Positions 35,949-44,180 of a stretch of 64,000 bases of DNA are shown here, piece after piece; position 1 is the stretch's first letter, and each line of letters begins with the position of its first letter. A program made the translations under genes and the position numbers. Where the stretch lies: contig NZ_JACZFR010000006.1 in NCBI RefSeq assembly GCF_014904815.1, forward strand, positions 62,001 to 126,000, read 5' to 3'. The notes below the pieces were generated by a model, which ran no database searches, had not been told where the DNA came from, and was given only the letters and a program-made list of their open reading frames with translations. The stretch is from Microbulbifer taiwanensis. GTDB lineage: Bacteria; Pseudomonadota; Gammaproteobacteria; Pseudomonadales; Cellvibrionaceae.

Positions 35949-37355
35949 ATGTCCTTTCTCTCTGCCATCGATTCCGCCCTCGCCGCCTTCGCCAATTTCG
36001 TCTGGGGCCCCCCGCTGCTGGTTCTGCTGGTGGGTGGTGGCCTGGCGCTGCTGATCTATTCCCGCGGCCGTCCCTACCGGCATCTGGGTCACAGTATCGA
36101 CTTGCTGCGCGGCAAGTATGACGACCCCAATGACCCGGGTCAGGTGCCGCACCGACAGGCGCTCTCCACGGCCCTGTCCGGCACCCTGGGCCTCGGCAAT
36201 ATCGCCGGGGTGGCCATCGCCATCAGCACCGGCGGGCCGGGGGCCATCTTCTGGATGTGGGTGACGGCGTTGGTGGGGGTGGCCACCAAGTTTTATACCG
36301 GCTCGCTGGCTGTGATGTTCCGCGGGCGCGACGCCGCCGGTGAGCTGCAGGGCGGCCCCATGTACGTGATCCGCGAGGGGCTGGGCAAAAAATGGATGCC
36401 GCTGGCACTGCTGTTTGCGGTGGCCGGCCTGTGCGGCATGTTACCGGTATTCCAGTCCAACCAGACGGCGCAACTGCTGCGGGAATCCTTCGCGGTGCCC
36501 CTGGGCTGGGTGCCGGCGGACGGCTCGCTGATGTTCGATTTCGTTGTCGGCCTGGTGTTGGCCGTTGCGGCGGCGGTGGTGATTGCCGGGCGCATACAGC
36601 GCATTGGCAAATTCGCAGTGCGGGTGGTGCCGGGTATGGTGCTCTTCTACCTGGCGCTGACGCTGATCGTGATCGGCTATTTCTGGCAGCAGGTGCCGGC
36701 CGCCTTCGCGCTGATTTTCAGCGATGCTTTCAGTGGCAAGGCGGTAGCCGGCGGCGCGCTGGGTGCGGTGATCGCCACTGGTATCAGCCGCGGGGCCTTT
36801 TCCAACGAGGCCGGTATCGGCACCGAGTCCCTGGCCCACGGCGCTGCCAAGACCCGCGAGCCGATTCGCGAGGGCGTGGTGGCCATGCTCGGGCCGATTG
36901 TCGATACCCTGGTGATCTGCACCTGTACCGCGCTGGTGATTCTGCTCACCGGCGTCTGGCAGCAGGGCGAGGGCATTGCCGGGGTGACCCTGACCGCGAA
37001 TGCGTTTTCCCAGGTGTTCGGCCACGTGGGGCCGATACTGCTGCTGCTGATGGTGTTGCCGCTGGCGTTCAGCACCATGGTCACCTTCTGGTATTACGGC
37101 GTTAAGTGTTTCGTCTTCCTGTTCGGCAGTCGCTGGCAGGGACTTTATACCGCCGCCTATATCGCGCTGATCGTGATCGGTGCCGTGGCGTCGCTCAACG
37201 CGGTCAACAGCATCATTATCGGCATGTACGCGATTATGGCGATCCCGACCATGACCTCCACGCTGCTGCTGGCCAGGCACGTCAATCGCGCGGCCCACGA
37301 CTATTTTGTGCGGCTGGCGGAAAGCGAAAAGGCCGCGTTGAAAGACCCCACCTGA
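35949..37355 (+). CDS. sodium:alanine/glycine symporter (AGCS family)
   Basis: 468 aa, about 10-11 membrane segments. Family blocks are clear: SGTLGLGNIAGVAIAISTGG, GPGAIFWMWVTALVGVATKF, GGPMYVI, and SRGAFSNEAGIGTESLAHGA. AGCS proteins take up alanine or glycine with sodium at the inner membrane. Nothing links it to the sugar genes except position; it has its own promoter and a hairpin after it. The exact amino acid cannot be told from sequence. Confidence 0.93.
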   Translation: MSFLSAIDSALAAFANFVWGPPLLVLLVGGGLALLIYSRGRPYRHLGHSIDLLRGKYDDPNDPGQVPHRQALSTALSGTLGLGNIAGVAIAISTGGPGAIFWMWVTALVGVATKFYTGSLAVMFRGRDAAGELQGGPMYVIREGLGKKWMPLALLFAVAGLCGMLPVFQSNQTAQLLRESFAVPLGWVPADGSLMFDFVVGLVLAVAAAVVIAGRIQRIGKFAVRVVPGMVLFYLALTLIVIGYFWQQVPAAFALIFSDAFSGKAVAGGALGAVIATGISRGAFSNEAGIGTESLAHGAAKTREPIREGVVAMLGPIVDTLVICTCTALVILLTGVWQQGEGIAGVTLTANAFSQVFGHVGPILLLLMVLPLAFSTMVTFWYYGVKCFVFLFGSRWQGLYTAAYIALIVIGAVASLNAVNSIIIGMYAIMAIPTMTSTLLLARHVNRAAHDYFVRLAESEKAALKDPT

Positions 37356-37362
37356 AAAAGCC

Positions 37363-37386
37363 GAGGGCGAACATCGGTTCGCCCTC
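37363..37386 (+). terminator. hairpin after the AGCS gene
   Basis: Perfect 10-bp stem gagggcgaac / gttcgccctc with loop atcg, seven bases past the stop codon. No long T-run. Confidence 0.7.
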
Positions 37387-37397
37387 GTATCCTACTG

Positions 37398-37445
37398 TCG
37401 TCATTCCGGCGCAGAGCCTGTGCCGGGCTTGATCCGGTACCGGAA
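37398..37445. repeat. CCGG-type dispersed element, degenerate copy
   Basis: gtcgtcattccggcgcagag on the left followed by gtgccgggcttgatccggta; it keeps the left arm of the family but lacks a clean right arm. Between convergent genes. Confidence 0.5.
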
Positions 37446-37462
37446 CCCAACTTCCGCCGCGC

Positions 37463-38068
37463 TTAGGGCACCACGGTAACCTTGGTGCCCACGGTGGCAT
37501 TCTGGAAGAAAATCTTCGCCATATGCCAGGGCAGGCGCACACAGCCGTGCGAGGCAGGGTAGCCGGGTACGCGCCCGGCGTGCATGGTCACCGCACCGTT
37601 GAAACGCATCATGTAGTCCATCGAGGCGCCGCGGAAAACGGAACCGGCCGGTCTGCGATGGCGGCGCACGTCCACGTTGCTCCGCATCACATAGCCGCTG
37701 GGCGCCACATAGTGCCCGTAGAGGTTGGAGCGGTGGTTAATTTTCTTTTGGGTGACTCGGAAGCTGCCGGTGGGTGTCTTGTATCCGGCCATGCCGGTGG
37801 ACACCGGGGAAATCCCAGCCAGGCGCCCGCCCTTGTAGAAATAGGCCTTCTGCTCGCTCAGCACAATCCTGATATGCGCGGCGCCGCCGACGACTTCAGG
37901 CCGCCACCAGGCCCGGCCGACAAAGCGATCCTGGTAAGTGGTGCCCCTCTGCAGGAACTGGTAACCATAGTCGACCGCTTGGGCCACCGAGCTGAAAAAT
38001 GCACTGCTGCCGAGCAGCAGGGCCCCCATAATGAACCCATTTCTGAGCAGCGAAGATCGTTTTTGCAT
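37463..38068 (-). CDS. L,D-transpeptidase (YkuD domain)
   Basis: 201 aa from ATG 38068, which follows gagagg at seven bases; an in-frame ATG nine codons earlier is less well placed. Signal peptide or anchor to about residue 32 (FFSSVAQA). The YkuD domain ends with the catalytic motif HAGRVPGYPASHGCVRLP, nucleophile Cys176. Also IRIVLSEQKAYFYKGG and KTPTGSFRVTQK. These periplasmic enzymes form 3-3 crosslinks in peptidoglycan or attach lipoproteins to it. The protein is short and has no peptidoglycan-binding domain, so the physiological role is open. Transcribed alone. Confidence 0.9.
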   Translation of the reverse strand: MQKRSSLLRNGFIMGALLLGSSAFFSSVAQAVDYGYQFLQRGTTYQDRFVGRAWWRPEVVGGAAHIRIVLSEQKAYFYKGGRLAGISPVSTGMAGYKTPTGSFRVTQKKINHRSNLYGHYVAPSGYVMRSNVDVRRHRRPAGSVFRGASMDYMMRFNGAVTMHAGRVPGYPASHGCVRLPWHMAKIFFQNATVGTKVTVVP

Positions 38069-38381
38069 TGCGCACCTCTCATTGCAAATGGACATTGCAA
38101 ACTACAGCGATTTGCGAGCAGTACCCGCAGCGCGCGCATCAGCGGGGCAAACGGTTCCCACGCGTCCTGGCGGCGCAACAACAGGCAGTGAATTTCCCCA
38201 GAGCAGCTTGCCGATATATTCCGGCATTCGCCGCGGAATGGGACTGCTGCGGCAGTTACCACAGCGAGTGGGAACGATGGTAGGGTCGCCAGCCGGGGGC
38301 AATTACATCAAAAAGTAATGAGGGTGGATTTGGTTAGAGCTGGCGCTGCTTGGGTATTGGTTGCGGTGCTATGATGGCTCC

Positions 38382-39116
38382 ATGTCCAGTGCCAGCCTGT
38401 TGATCGACCTGCGCAGCTACGACCGGGAAACCCGGCGGCATCACCACGACTACCACCAGCTGGTACTGCCGCTGGCGGGTGCTCTCGAAACCAGTATCGC
38501 CGGGCGCGATGGCTGTGTCGGCGCCGCACAGGCCGCATTGATTTCCGCGGGTGCGGAGCACGCCTTTGCCGCGACCGGCGAGGAGAACCGCTTTATCGTC
38601 GCCGACATCCCTTTCGCGCTGGCACCGGAGCTGGAACGGCTGCCGGCGTTTATTCCGCTGGATACGGCCCTGGGCCACTACACCGCCTTCCTGCACTCCG
38701 AACTGGAGCACAACCGATCCGGCAGCCACGCACAACGCCAGATGCTGCTGTTGCTGGTGCAGCTTCTGACCGAGCGCTTCGGTGGCGAACTGCAGATTGA
38801 CCGGCGGGTTCTGGCTGCGCGGGCCTGGATCGACGAACATCTGGATCAGCCGCTGCCGCTCGCCCGCCTGGCGGCCATCGCCAACCTGAGCCCGCGCCGG
38901 CTCACCCAGCTGTTCAAGAGCTGCTTCGACATGACGCCGCAACAGTACCTGCTGGAGCGCCGTATGCAGCTGGCCTGGACACTGCTGGAGCGCGGCGACC
39001 TGAGTGTGCAGCGCGTTGCCGAACGAGCCGGATACGGCAACCTGGCCGCCTTCAGCGATCGTTTCCGCCGCCATTTCGGCAAGTCACCGCGCTATTTCCG
39101 GGGACCGAAAGAATAG
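38382..39116 (+). CDS. AraC-family transcriptional regulator (cupin type)
   Basis: 244 aa from ATG 38382; a TTG seven codons earlier is possible. N-terminal cupin-like sensor (HHHDYHQLVLPLAGALE, residues about 20-40), C-terminal AraC double helix-turn-helix from about residue 155 (LARLAAIANLSPRRLTQLFK and VAERAGYGNLAAFSDRFRRH). It precedes an EamA exporter gene on the same strand with a 164-bp gap. An AraC next to an EamA exporter is a common pair, so it probably controls that exporter. Effector unknown. Confidence 0.9.
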   Translation: MSSASLLIDLRSYDRETRRHHHDYHQLVLPLAGALETSIAGRDGCVGAAQAALISAGAEHAFAATGEENRFIVADIPFALAPELERLPAFIPLDTALGHYTAFLHSELEHNRSGSHAQRQMLLLLVQLLTERFGGELQIDRRVLAARAWIDEHLDQPLPLARLAAIANLSPRRLTQLFKSCFDMTPQQYLLERRMQLAWTLLERGDLSVQRVAERAGYGNLAAFSDRFRRHFGKSPRYFRGPKE

Positions 39117-39280
39117 CTCCTACCGCCCTCCGGGAGAGCGCTGGGGGAGAGAAGCCGGGGATTGAAGTCGTCAATCGAGCCCTCCGCCATTCCAGCAAAG
39201 TTTTCTGCACATTTGCCAAAGTCACTGTCGCTCGGCTGCGTTAATGTCCTGTGCTCCGGAACTTCTGTGGAGCGCACAGC

Positions 39281-40198
39281 GTGAACAAGGCAAGGGCCAC
39301 CGCCATCGGCAGTATTTCAATTCTACTCTGGGGCACACTCGCGCTGCTGACGCAGCTGACCGAAAACCGCCTGCCGCCATTTCAACTGCTGGCCATGACC
39401 TTCACCATCGCCTGGTTGCTGATGTTCACCAAGGGACTGCTGTTCGGCCCTCCACCATTGGCGGCGCTGCGCCAGCCGCCCCGGGCCTGGTTGCTGGGCG
39501 TCGGCGGGCTCTTCGGCTACCACGCCTGTTACTTCGCCGCCATGGCCCTGGCGCCGGCGGTAGAGGTGAGCCTGCTGGCCTATTTATGGCCGCTCCTGAT
39601 AGTGCTGCTCTCCGCCTTGCTGCCGGGGCAAAAACTGCAGCTTGCGCATATTGCCGGTGCGCTGCTGGCACTGGCCGGCTGCTGGCTTTTACTGGATCGG
39701 GGCGACGGCGGTTTCGAATGGCGATACTGGCCCGGCTATGCGCTAGCCATCGGCTGCGCGCTGCTCTGGTCCGGTTACTCGGTGGCCAGCCGCCTGCTGG
39801 CCCAGGGGCGGGAAGAGGCAGCGACCGATGCGGTCGGCGGCCACTGCGCCGCCACCGCCGCACTGGGTTTCACCTGCCACCTGCTGTGGGAAACCTGGGC
39901 CTGGCCGCAAGGCACGCTGCAGTGGCTGGGCATCGTCGGCCTGGGGCTCGGGCCCGTCGGCGTCGCCTTCTACACCTGGGATTACGGCATCAAGCGCGGC
40001 GACCTGCGCCTGCTGGGGGTGCTGGCCTACGGCGCGCCGCTGGTTTCGACATTGCTGCTGGTACTCTGGGGCTACGCCGAATCCAGCTGGGGCCTGGCCC
40101 TGTCCTGCCTGCTGATCGTTGGCGGCGCCCTGCTGGCCGGCATGGGTCCACGCCTGTGGGGCCGCCAAACGGATCGCGATACCGCGACGCCTGCGTGA
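39281..40198 (+). CDS. EamA/DMT-family exporter
   Basis: 305 aa from GTG 39281, chosen because tggag lies upstream and family homology starts at once (NKARATAIGSISILLWGTLA); a GTG at 39251 would add ten residues with no ribosome-binding site. About ten membrane segments in two EamA repeats. The N-terminal ALLTQLTENRLPPFQLLAM and the GVAFYTWDYGIKRGD block resemble the YddG-like aromatic amino-acid exporters. Exports small metabolites at the inner membrane; actual substrate unknown. Its 3' end marks the left border of the low-GC cassette region. Confidence 0.85.
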   Translation: MNKARATAIGSISILLWGTLALLTQLTENRLPPFQLLAMTFTIAWLLMFTKGLLFGPPPLAALRQPPRAWLLGVGGLFGYHACYFAAMALAPAVEVSLLAYLWPLLIVLLSALLPGQKLQLAHIAGALLALAGCWLLLDRGDGGFEWRYWPGYALAIGCALLWSGYSVASRLLAQGREEAATDAVGGHCAATAALGFTCHLLWETWAWPQGTLQWLGIVGLGLGPVGVAFYTWDYGIKRGDLRLLGVLAYGAPLVSTLLLVLWGYAESSWGLALSCLLIVGGALLAGMGPRLWGRQTDRDTATPA

Positions 40199-40327
40199 TT
40201 GCCAACGGCGGCGTAAAAACACTCTGGAAAAACGGTCGCGGGGACTGCTATTTCGAAACGGGGCCGGAAACAACGAGAAAAGTCAATTTGTTCAGGAAGT
40301 TACGTGCTATCGGTGCGTTCGGGATAG

Positions 40328-40522
40328 GAGGCTCGACGACCGTTTTGTCCTGGACGGAGAAGAGCGGTAATATCTCTGAAAGCTATACGTCTCGCGGTTC
40401 TCGACGTGTTATGGGGTGAATCGTACCAATTGGTATATGAGGCGGGGGATAGTGGTCGTTACGACTACGATACAAATGTTATGTTTGAAGGAGAGAAACA
40501 TTGGAAACTTTTGGAACAGTAA
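40328..40522 (+). pseudogene. possible 5'-truncated cassette ORF
   Basis: This 302-bp stretch between the exporter and the next gene has no gene with a normal start. One frame is open to a stop at 40522 and its C-terminal part reads like protein (LVYEAGDSGRYDYDTN, then [11 protein letters not shown]), overlapping the next gene by 22 bp. GC falls here compared with the exporter. It may be the remains of a cassette gene cut at the array border. No family recognised; it may be chance. Confidence 0.3.
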
Positions 40523-40959
40523 TTTTATCAATAGTCGGATTTATCGTAGCTTTCTACATCCTTCTATATGGCTTGTCTTTTGGGATGCGTAGAGCTGCAA
40601 AAAAATTTCTAAAATCCTTGAGAGATAAAAATTATACAAAAGCTTTTACTATATTGTCAGAGAAGATTCAGAGGGACGTATGGGTTGAAGGGAGTGAGCG
40701 TTTTCTCTATAGAAGATACATGGATGATTTTTCGGCATACAGAGGTAGTGATTTTAGTGTGGCTGCTGACGGAACATCAGGTACTTTCAAAACGTACTTA
40801 ATGCTTAGAAATGAAACAATGGTTCCTCTTAAGCTACAGTTTATGAAAATTTCTGGGAAATGGAAAATCTGTGCAATCGATATTCAATTTCGCGTCGCCG
40901 ATAGCATCATAAAAAACAATGTAGAAAAATTTGAGCAACCAAAGCAGAAAGCAACATAA
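40501..40959 (+). CDS. small membrane-anchored protein of unknown function (cassette)
   Basis: 152 aa from TTG 40501, supported by a strong ribosome-binding site (gaaggagag) seven bases upstream. One N-terminal membrane segment (about residues 6-28, [19 protein letters not shown]), then a soluble alpha/beta domain ([20 protein letters not shown] ... [19 protein letters not shown]) whose shape recalls NTF2-like or DUF4864-type domains, though I do not recognise the family. GC is far below that of the genes to the left. The stop codon lies inside the following attC-like site, as in integron cassettes. Confidence 0.75.
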
Positions 40960-41072
40960 CCATTCGATCCAGGGGACATCGTACAATATGCACCTTTTTG
41001 TGCGGTCGCTGCGCTCCCATTTTCGCACAAAAAGGTGCATATTGTACGATGTCCCTGATCTCGGCGTTAATG
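40954..41072 (+). other. attC-like site with 32-bp perfect stem
   Basis: Starts acataac and ends gttaatg. Arms at 40973-41004 and 41024-41055 are exact reverse complements (19-nt loop). Outside them gatc-C-aggg-G-acatcg on the left faces gatc-aggg-acatcg on the right, so two extra bases stick out of the stem, as in functional attC hairpins. The stem is longer and more perfect than usual. Confidence 0.7.
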
Positions 41073-41108
41073 CGATAATTGGTTTCGTTGAAATATAAAG
41101 AGAAGACT

Positions 41109-41978
41109 ATGAAACAATTTAGTATTCAAATTATTCTGCTTATTTTTATCCTCACTATGAGTAACAGAAACTATGGTCAAGATGAGTTATCGGTCCTCGA
41201 AGGGCCCTACCTTGGCCAACAACCACCAGGCTTGATACCTAAACTATTCGCACCCGGTATTATTTCAACTGAAAATCTTGAAATTGAAGGTGTCTTTGCT
41301 CCTGGCATGAATGAGTTCTACTTTACCCGACAGGTTAGAGGCAACGAAGTTAAAACCCACGCCTTTCAATATGAAGATGGTGTGTGGAAAAAGTTTATGG
41401 ATGAGCCCCGCTCAGGTGAAGTTTTCATATCGACTGACGGCAATACGATGTATCTGGGTAACAAATATAGAGAGAGAACAGCATCAGGATGGTCGGAAGT
41501 CAAAAGCTTAGGGCCAATTTTCGAAGAGTTTCCTATTATGCGCCTTACCGCTTCAGAGGATGATACTTATATTTTTGATGAACGAGACGAAATCGGGACC
41601 ATCCGATACTCCCGATTGATTGATGGAAAGCGTGAGGAGTCGAAGGTGCTTAACAATGAATTTAATACAGGAAAACAAACAGGTCATCCCTACATTTCAC
41701 CAGATGAAAGTTACATAATCTGGGATAGCATAAGGGAAGATGGGTACGGAAATGCAGATTTATACATAAGTTTTCGGCAAGAAGATCACTCGTGGGGCCT
41801 TGCTATTAATATGGGCGAGGATATAAATACTGAGCATGAGGACAGATATGGCAGTGTTACCTCGGATGGAAAGTATTTCTTCTTTCACAGAATTGAGTGG
41901 CAGGAAGGGAAGATAGAAAAGGCCAACATTTACTGGGTCGATGCACAGATTATCGAAGATATCTCGCCCAAGCCCTAG
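41109..41978 (+). CDS. PD40/WD40-like beta-propeller protein, secreted (cassette)
   Basis: 289 aa from ATG 41109 after aaagagaag; an in-frame ATG at 41079 is poorer. A hydrophobic signal peptide (IQIILLIFILTMSNRNYGQ) is followed by repeated beta-propeller blades with the PD40 style: GVFAPGMNEFYFTRQ, EVFISTDGNTMYLGN, HPYISPDESYIIWDS, GSVTSDGKYFFFHR. Such proteins resemble TolB-type propellers; their functions are mostly unknown. Low GC relative to the chromosome. No attC follows; its stop lies against a 5'-truncated GNAT, so a cassette junction has been lost here. Confidence 0.8.
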   Translation: MKQFSIQIILLIFILTMSNRNYGQDELSVLEGPYLGQQPPGLIPKLFAPGIISTENLEIEGVFAPGMNEFYFTRQVRGNEVKTHAFQYEDGVWKKFMDEPRSGEVFISTDGNTMYLGNKYRERTASGWSEVKSLGPIFEEFPIMRLTASEDDTYIFDERDEIGTIRYSRLIDGKREESKVLNNEFNTGKQTGHPYISPDESYIIWDSIREDGYGNADLYISFRQEDHSWGLAINMGEDINTEHEDRYGSVTSDGKYFFFHRIEWQEGKIEKANIYWVDAQIIEDISPKP

Positions 41979-41979
41979 T

Positions 41980-42204
41980 ATCAACTTTGAAGTTGTGGAT
42001 GTTGCAGTTGACCCAGATTATCAAGGTCAAGGGCTTGGCCGAAAAGTGATGCAATACATAGATAGTTATTTGTCGTCCGTTGCTTTAAAAGGCTCTTATG
42101 TATCAATGATCGCAGATGAGCCAGAATTCTACGAGAAATTAGGTTACAAGCTTGTTTCTCCATCGAGTCAAGGCATGACCAAAAAGTTCCAGCCGCACGC
42201 ATAA
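41980..42204 (+). pseudogene. GNAT acetyltransferase, 5'-truncated
   Basis: About 75 codons that match only the C-terminal half of a GNAT fold: the acetyl-CoA loop VDPDYQGQGLGRKVMQYI and the end EFYEKLGYKLV. The N-terminal half is missing; upstream in this frame is the out-of-frame end of the beta-propeller gene. The remaining stop codon leads straight into an attC site, so this is the tail of a former cassette fused to its neighbour by deletion. Confidence 0.8.
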
Positions 42205-42325
42205 CAAGCGTTCAAGGGGACATTCAACGCTTAGGATTTTTGGTTTCTAGTTTGGCCTTAGTGTTTATATCACAATGGTTTAGGTTATGTGGCAGCGTTG
42301 TCTACCCATTAACGCGGCGTTAAGC
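42199..42325 (+). other. attC site, VCR-like
   Basis: 127 bp from gcataac to gttaagc. The sequence taacaagcgttcaagggga..., the inner caacgc, the gtttaggttatgtggcagcg stretch and the end gcggcgttaagc closely follow the layout of Vibrio cholerae repeats. The next gene starts six bases later. Confidence 0.85.
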
Positions 42326-42330
42326 ATTCT

Positions 42331-42615
42331 ATGGTAAAGATTGATACACAGTCAGTCGTATATTTTTCTCAGTTAGATGAGTCAAGCTTTTTCAGCTGGT
42401 CTGCGCAAATTGATTGCATTAAATGTATTGATAGAGGGATTCTTCATATTGACCCGGTTTCATTGAATGAAGAATCCTTGAGGGAAATATTGGCTTTTTT
42501 CGAAAGGTATAGGCTTCCAACGAAAGAGCTATCTTCGTTGCGTGTTTCTGAGAATGAAGAGTGGCTAATAAATCCGGATGGCTTCTGGTACCATGAGCTA
42601 TTTGGCAATGCTTAA
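42331..42615 (+). CDS. small protein of unknown function (cassette)
   Basis: 94 aa, ATG six bases after an attC end. Soluble, acidic, no signal peptide or membrane segment. Contains SWSAQIDCIKCIDRGILHID and ends LINPDGFWYHELFGNA. I do not recognise a family. Low GC and attC sites on both sides define it as a complete single-gene cassette. Confidence 0.65.
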   Translation: MVKIDTQSVVYFSQLDESSFFSWSAQIDCIKCIDRGILHIDPVSLNEESLREILAFFERYRLPTKELSSLRVSENEEWLINPDGFWYHELFGNA

Positions 42616-42720
42616 CTAGGCCAGGCTGTCCGCTACGGTGCTGCGCGCCTCCGCGGGACGGCCTACGCTATACGCTTCGCGCATAAACAACGCAGGCCGC
42701 CCCAGCTGGCAACGTTAGGC
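42610..42720 (+). other. attC site
   Basis: 111 bp from gcttaac to gttaggc, both fitting the consensus ends. Inner left aggccaggctg and right ccagctggcaac pair as the outer stem. Shares cgcaggccgccccagctgg and much of its length with the site at 44597. The upstream stop codon (taa) is inside it. Confidence 0.85.
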
Positions 42721-42735
42721 TTTAAGGACGAATCA

Positions 42736-43236
42736 GTGGAAGTTAATCTAAGAAACGCAGTACAAACGGATGCTCAGGAAATCGCAGAAATTCACGTAAA
42801 CTCGTGGAAATCTGCATTCGATGGGTTAATGCCGGAAGGCTATATTAATGGTTTTACAATGTCATCTCGCATAGAAGAGTGGCAGAGTACAATTAGAACG
42901 AATACCGAGTCAGTAGTTGTAGCTGAACGTGGAAACCAGATTGTTGGGTTTATGTCTTACTTTGTTCATCCCGAAAATACAGAAACTATAGAACTAAGCA
43001 AACTTTATTTATGTCCTAATTTTTATGGTCAAAGGTTGGGTAGTAAGTTTATAACCCATCTAGAGCGAGAGTCCCAAGCACTAGGGGTGAAAACTATTAA
43101 GTTGTATGTGCTCGACAACAACGAAGCAGCAATTCAGTTTTATTCTAAACACGGTTTCGAGTTCGCAGATGGTTTTATGTCTGAGGAGTTTGAAGGTGCA
43201 GTTATTATCGATCTGCTGATGATCAAGCGAGTTTAA
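42736..43236 (+). CDS. GNAT N-acetyltransferase (cassette)
   Basis: 166 aa from GTG 42736 after aaggacg. Full-length GNAT: N-terminal VNLRNAVQTDAQEIAEIHVN, acetyl-CoA motif LCPNFYGQRLGSKFITHLER (Q/R-x-x-G-x-G/A style), and NNEAAIQFYSKHGFEFAD. Transfers an acetyl group from acetyl-CoA to an amine; the substrate (small molecule, antibiotic or protein) is unknown. Cytoplasmic. It begins 15 bases after an attC end and is followed by the left half of another. Confidence 0.85.
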   Translation: MEVNLRNAVQTDAQEIAEIHVNSWKSAFDGLMPEGYINGFTMSSRIEEWQSTIRTNTESVVVAERGNQIVGFMSYFVHPENTETIELSKLYLCPNFYGQRLGSKFITHLERESQALGVKTIKLYVLDNNEAAIQFYSKHGFEFADGFMSEEFEGAVIIDLLMIKRV

Positions 43237-43262
43237 GCCTAACAAGCGACTGTGGTTCAAGT
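43237..43262 (+). other. left half of a disrupted attC site
   Basis: gcctaac (perfect consensus end) followed by aagcgactgtggttcaagtg, directly after the GNAT stop. The sequence then changes into transposase-like DNA. The matching right end may be gttagat at 44151. Confidence 0.6.
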
Positions 43263-43264
43263 GC

Positions 43265-44006
43265 TAGCGAAAATATCTAGTGCGCCCACTCCCGACCATC
43301 CCGTACCATGGCATTCAGAATCGTCAAAAACTTCCTTATTGCGGCTGTCAGGGCTACAACGGTATCGCCGCCGTCGACAAGAAACACCAGATCATCGTCG
43401 AAGCTCAGGCCTTTGGTGCGGGTCAGGAGCAGCATACATTAAAGGCCATGCTCGATGGCCTTCGAGGACGCTATCGCCGCACCCGGATCGATGAGGACAT
43501 TCTGGTATCCGACGCTATCGTTACCGCCAATACCGGCTTCTCCAGCGACGAGAACAATGACTATATAGAGGAAGAGGGGATCAACGCCTACATTCCGGGT
43601 AACCAGTTTCGTTCCAGGGGCAAAGGCTTCAAGGGACAAAAAAACAAAAATATGGCAAGCGCCACCAGAAGGATGCCAAGGATCAGTTTAAGGAGATTCC
43701 CTCCAGTGAGTTCCAGTTGGATGCGCGCAACCCGAGTCTGCCGATACGCGCGATGGGCACAGGCGGCAGGTATCTAATGGTCGCACCGGTACCGACTGGA
43801 TGAAGCGACGTGTGGGCAGTCGCCAGGACTAGGTGATTTACGGGCACCGCATGTCCGTAGTGGATCCGGTTTTCGGCAATATCGGTACCAACAAGGGCCT
43901 GAATCGCCTCTCGCTGCGTGGGCGCGACAAGGTTCAGGGCCAATGGCGGATGTTCTGTTTGGTGCAAAATATCGAAAAACTGATGAATTGCGGGGCGATC
44001 CATTGA
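43265..44006 (+). pseudogene. IS1182-family transposase remnant
   Basis: Higher-GC DNA inside the array. The first frame gives the transposase block GYNGIAAVDKKHQIIVEAQA and DIDEDILVSD-like text, up to INAYIPGNQFRSRGKGFKG. A frameshift near 43645 moves to KYGKRHQKDAKDQFKEIPSS, then most of a cysteine-rich region is gone, a further frame gives TDWMKRRVGSRQD with an in-frame TAG near 43830, and the family C-terminus MSVVDPVFGNIGTNKGLNR follows to a stop at 44006. The N-terminal part of the gene is missing. It cannot encode an active enzyme. No clear terminal inverted repeats were found. Confidence 0.8.
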
Positions 44007-44150
44007 ATCCACTGGGATATCCACAAAGTCACTCGTCGAGTGTATGGAATGGGTGATAATGTAAAAGGAATATGGTTAAATCATAGTCAGTGATAATTTG
44101 AGGAATGGCTGTAGGGTGGTGTTCTCGTGAACCTGTTTTTCTGCAGTCTC

Positions 44151-44157
44151 GTTAGAT
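44151..44157 (+). other. right end of an attC site (gttagat)
   Basis: Fits GTTRRRY exactly and stands 23 bp before the thioesterase ATG, the usual distance to a cassette gene. Probably the other end of the site interrupted at 43237. Confidence 0.45.
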
Positions 44158-44180
44158 TTCCAATATTCAAATAGTGGAGT

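Noticed and set aside
8966..37445. Small RNA genes at the dispersed palindromes
   Set aside because: Repeated arms and gene-end positions fit REP/terminator elements better; no separate promoters seen.
43265..44006. Functional insertion sequence
   Set aside because: Frameshifts, an in-frame stop, missing N-terminus and no terminal repeats.
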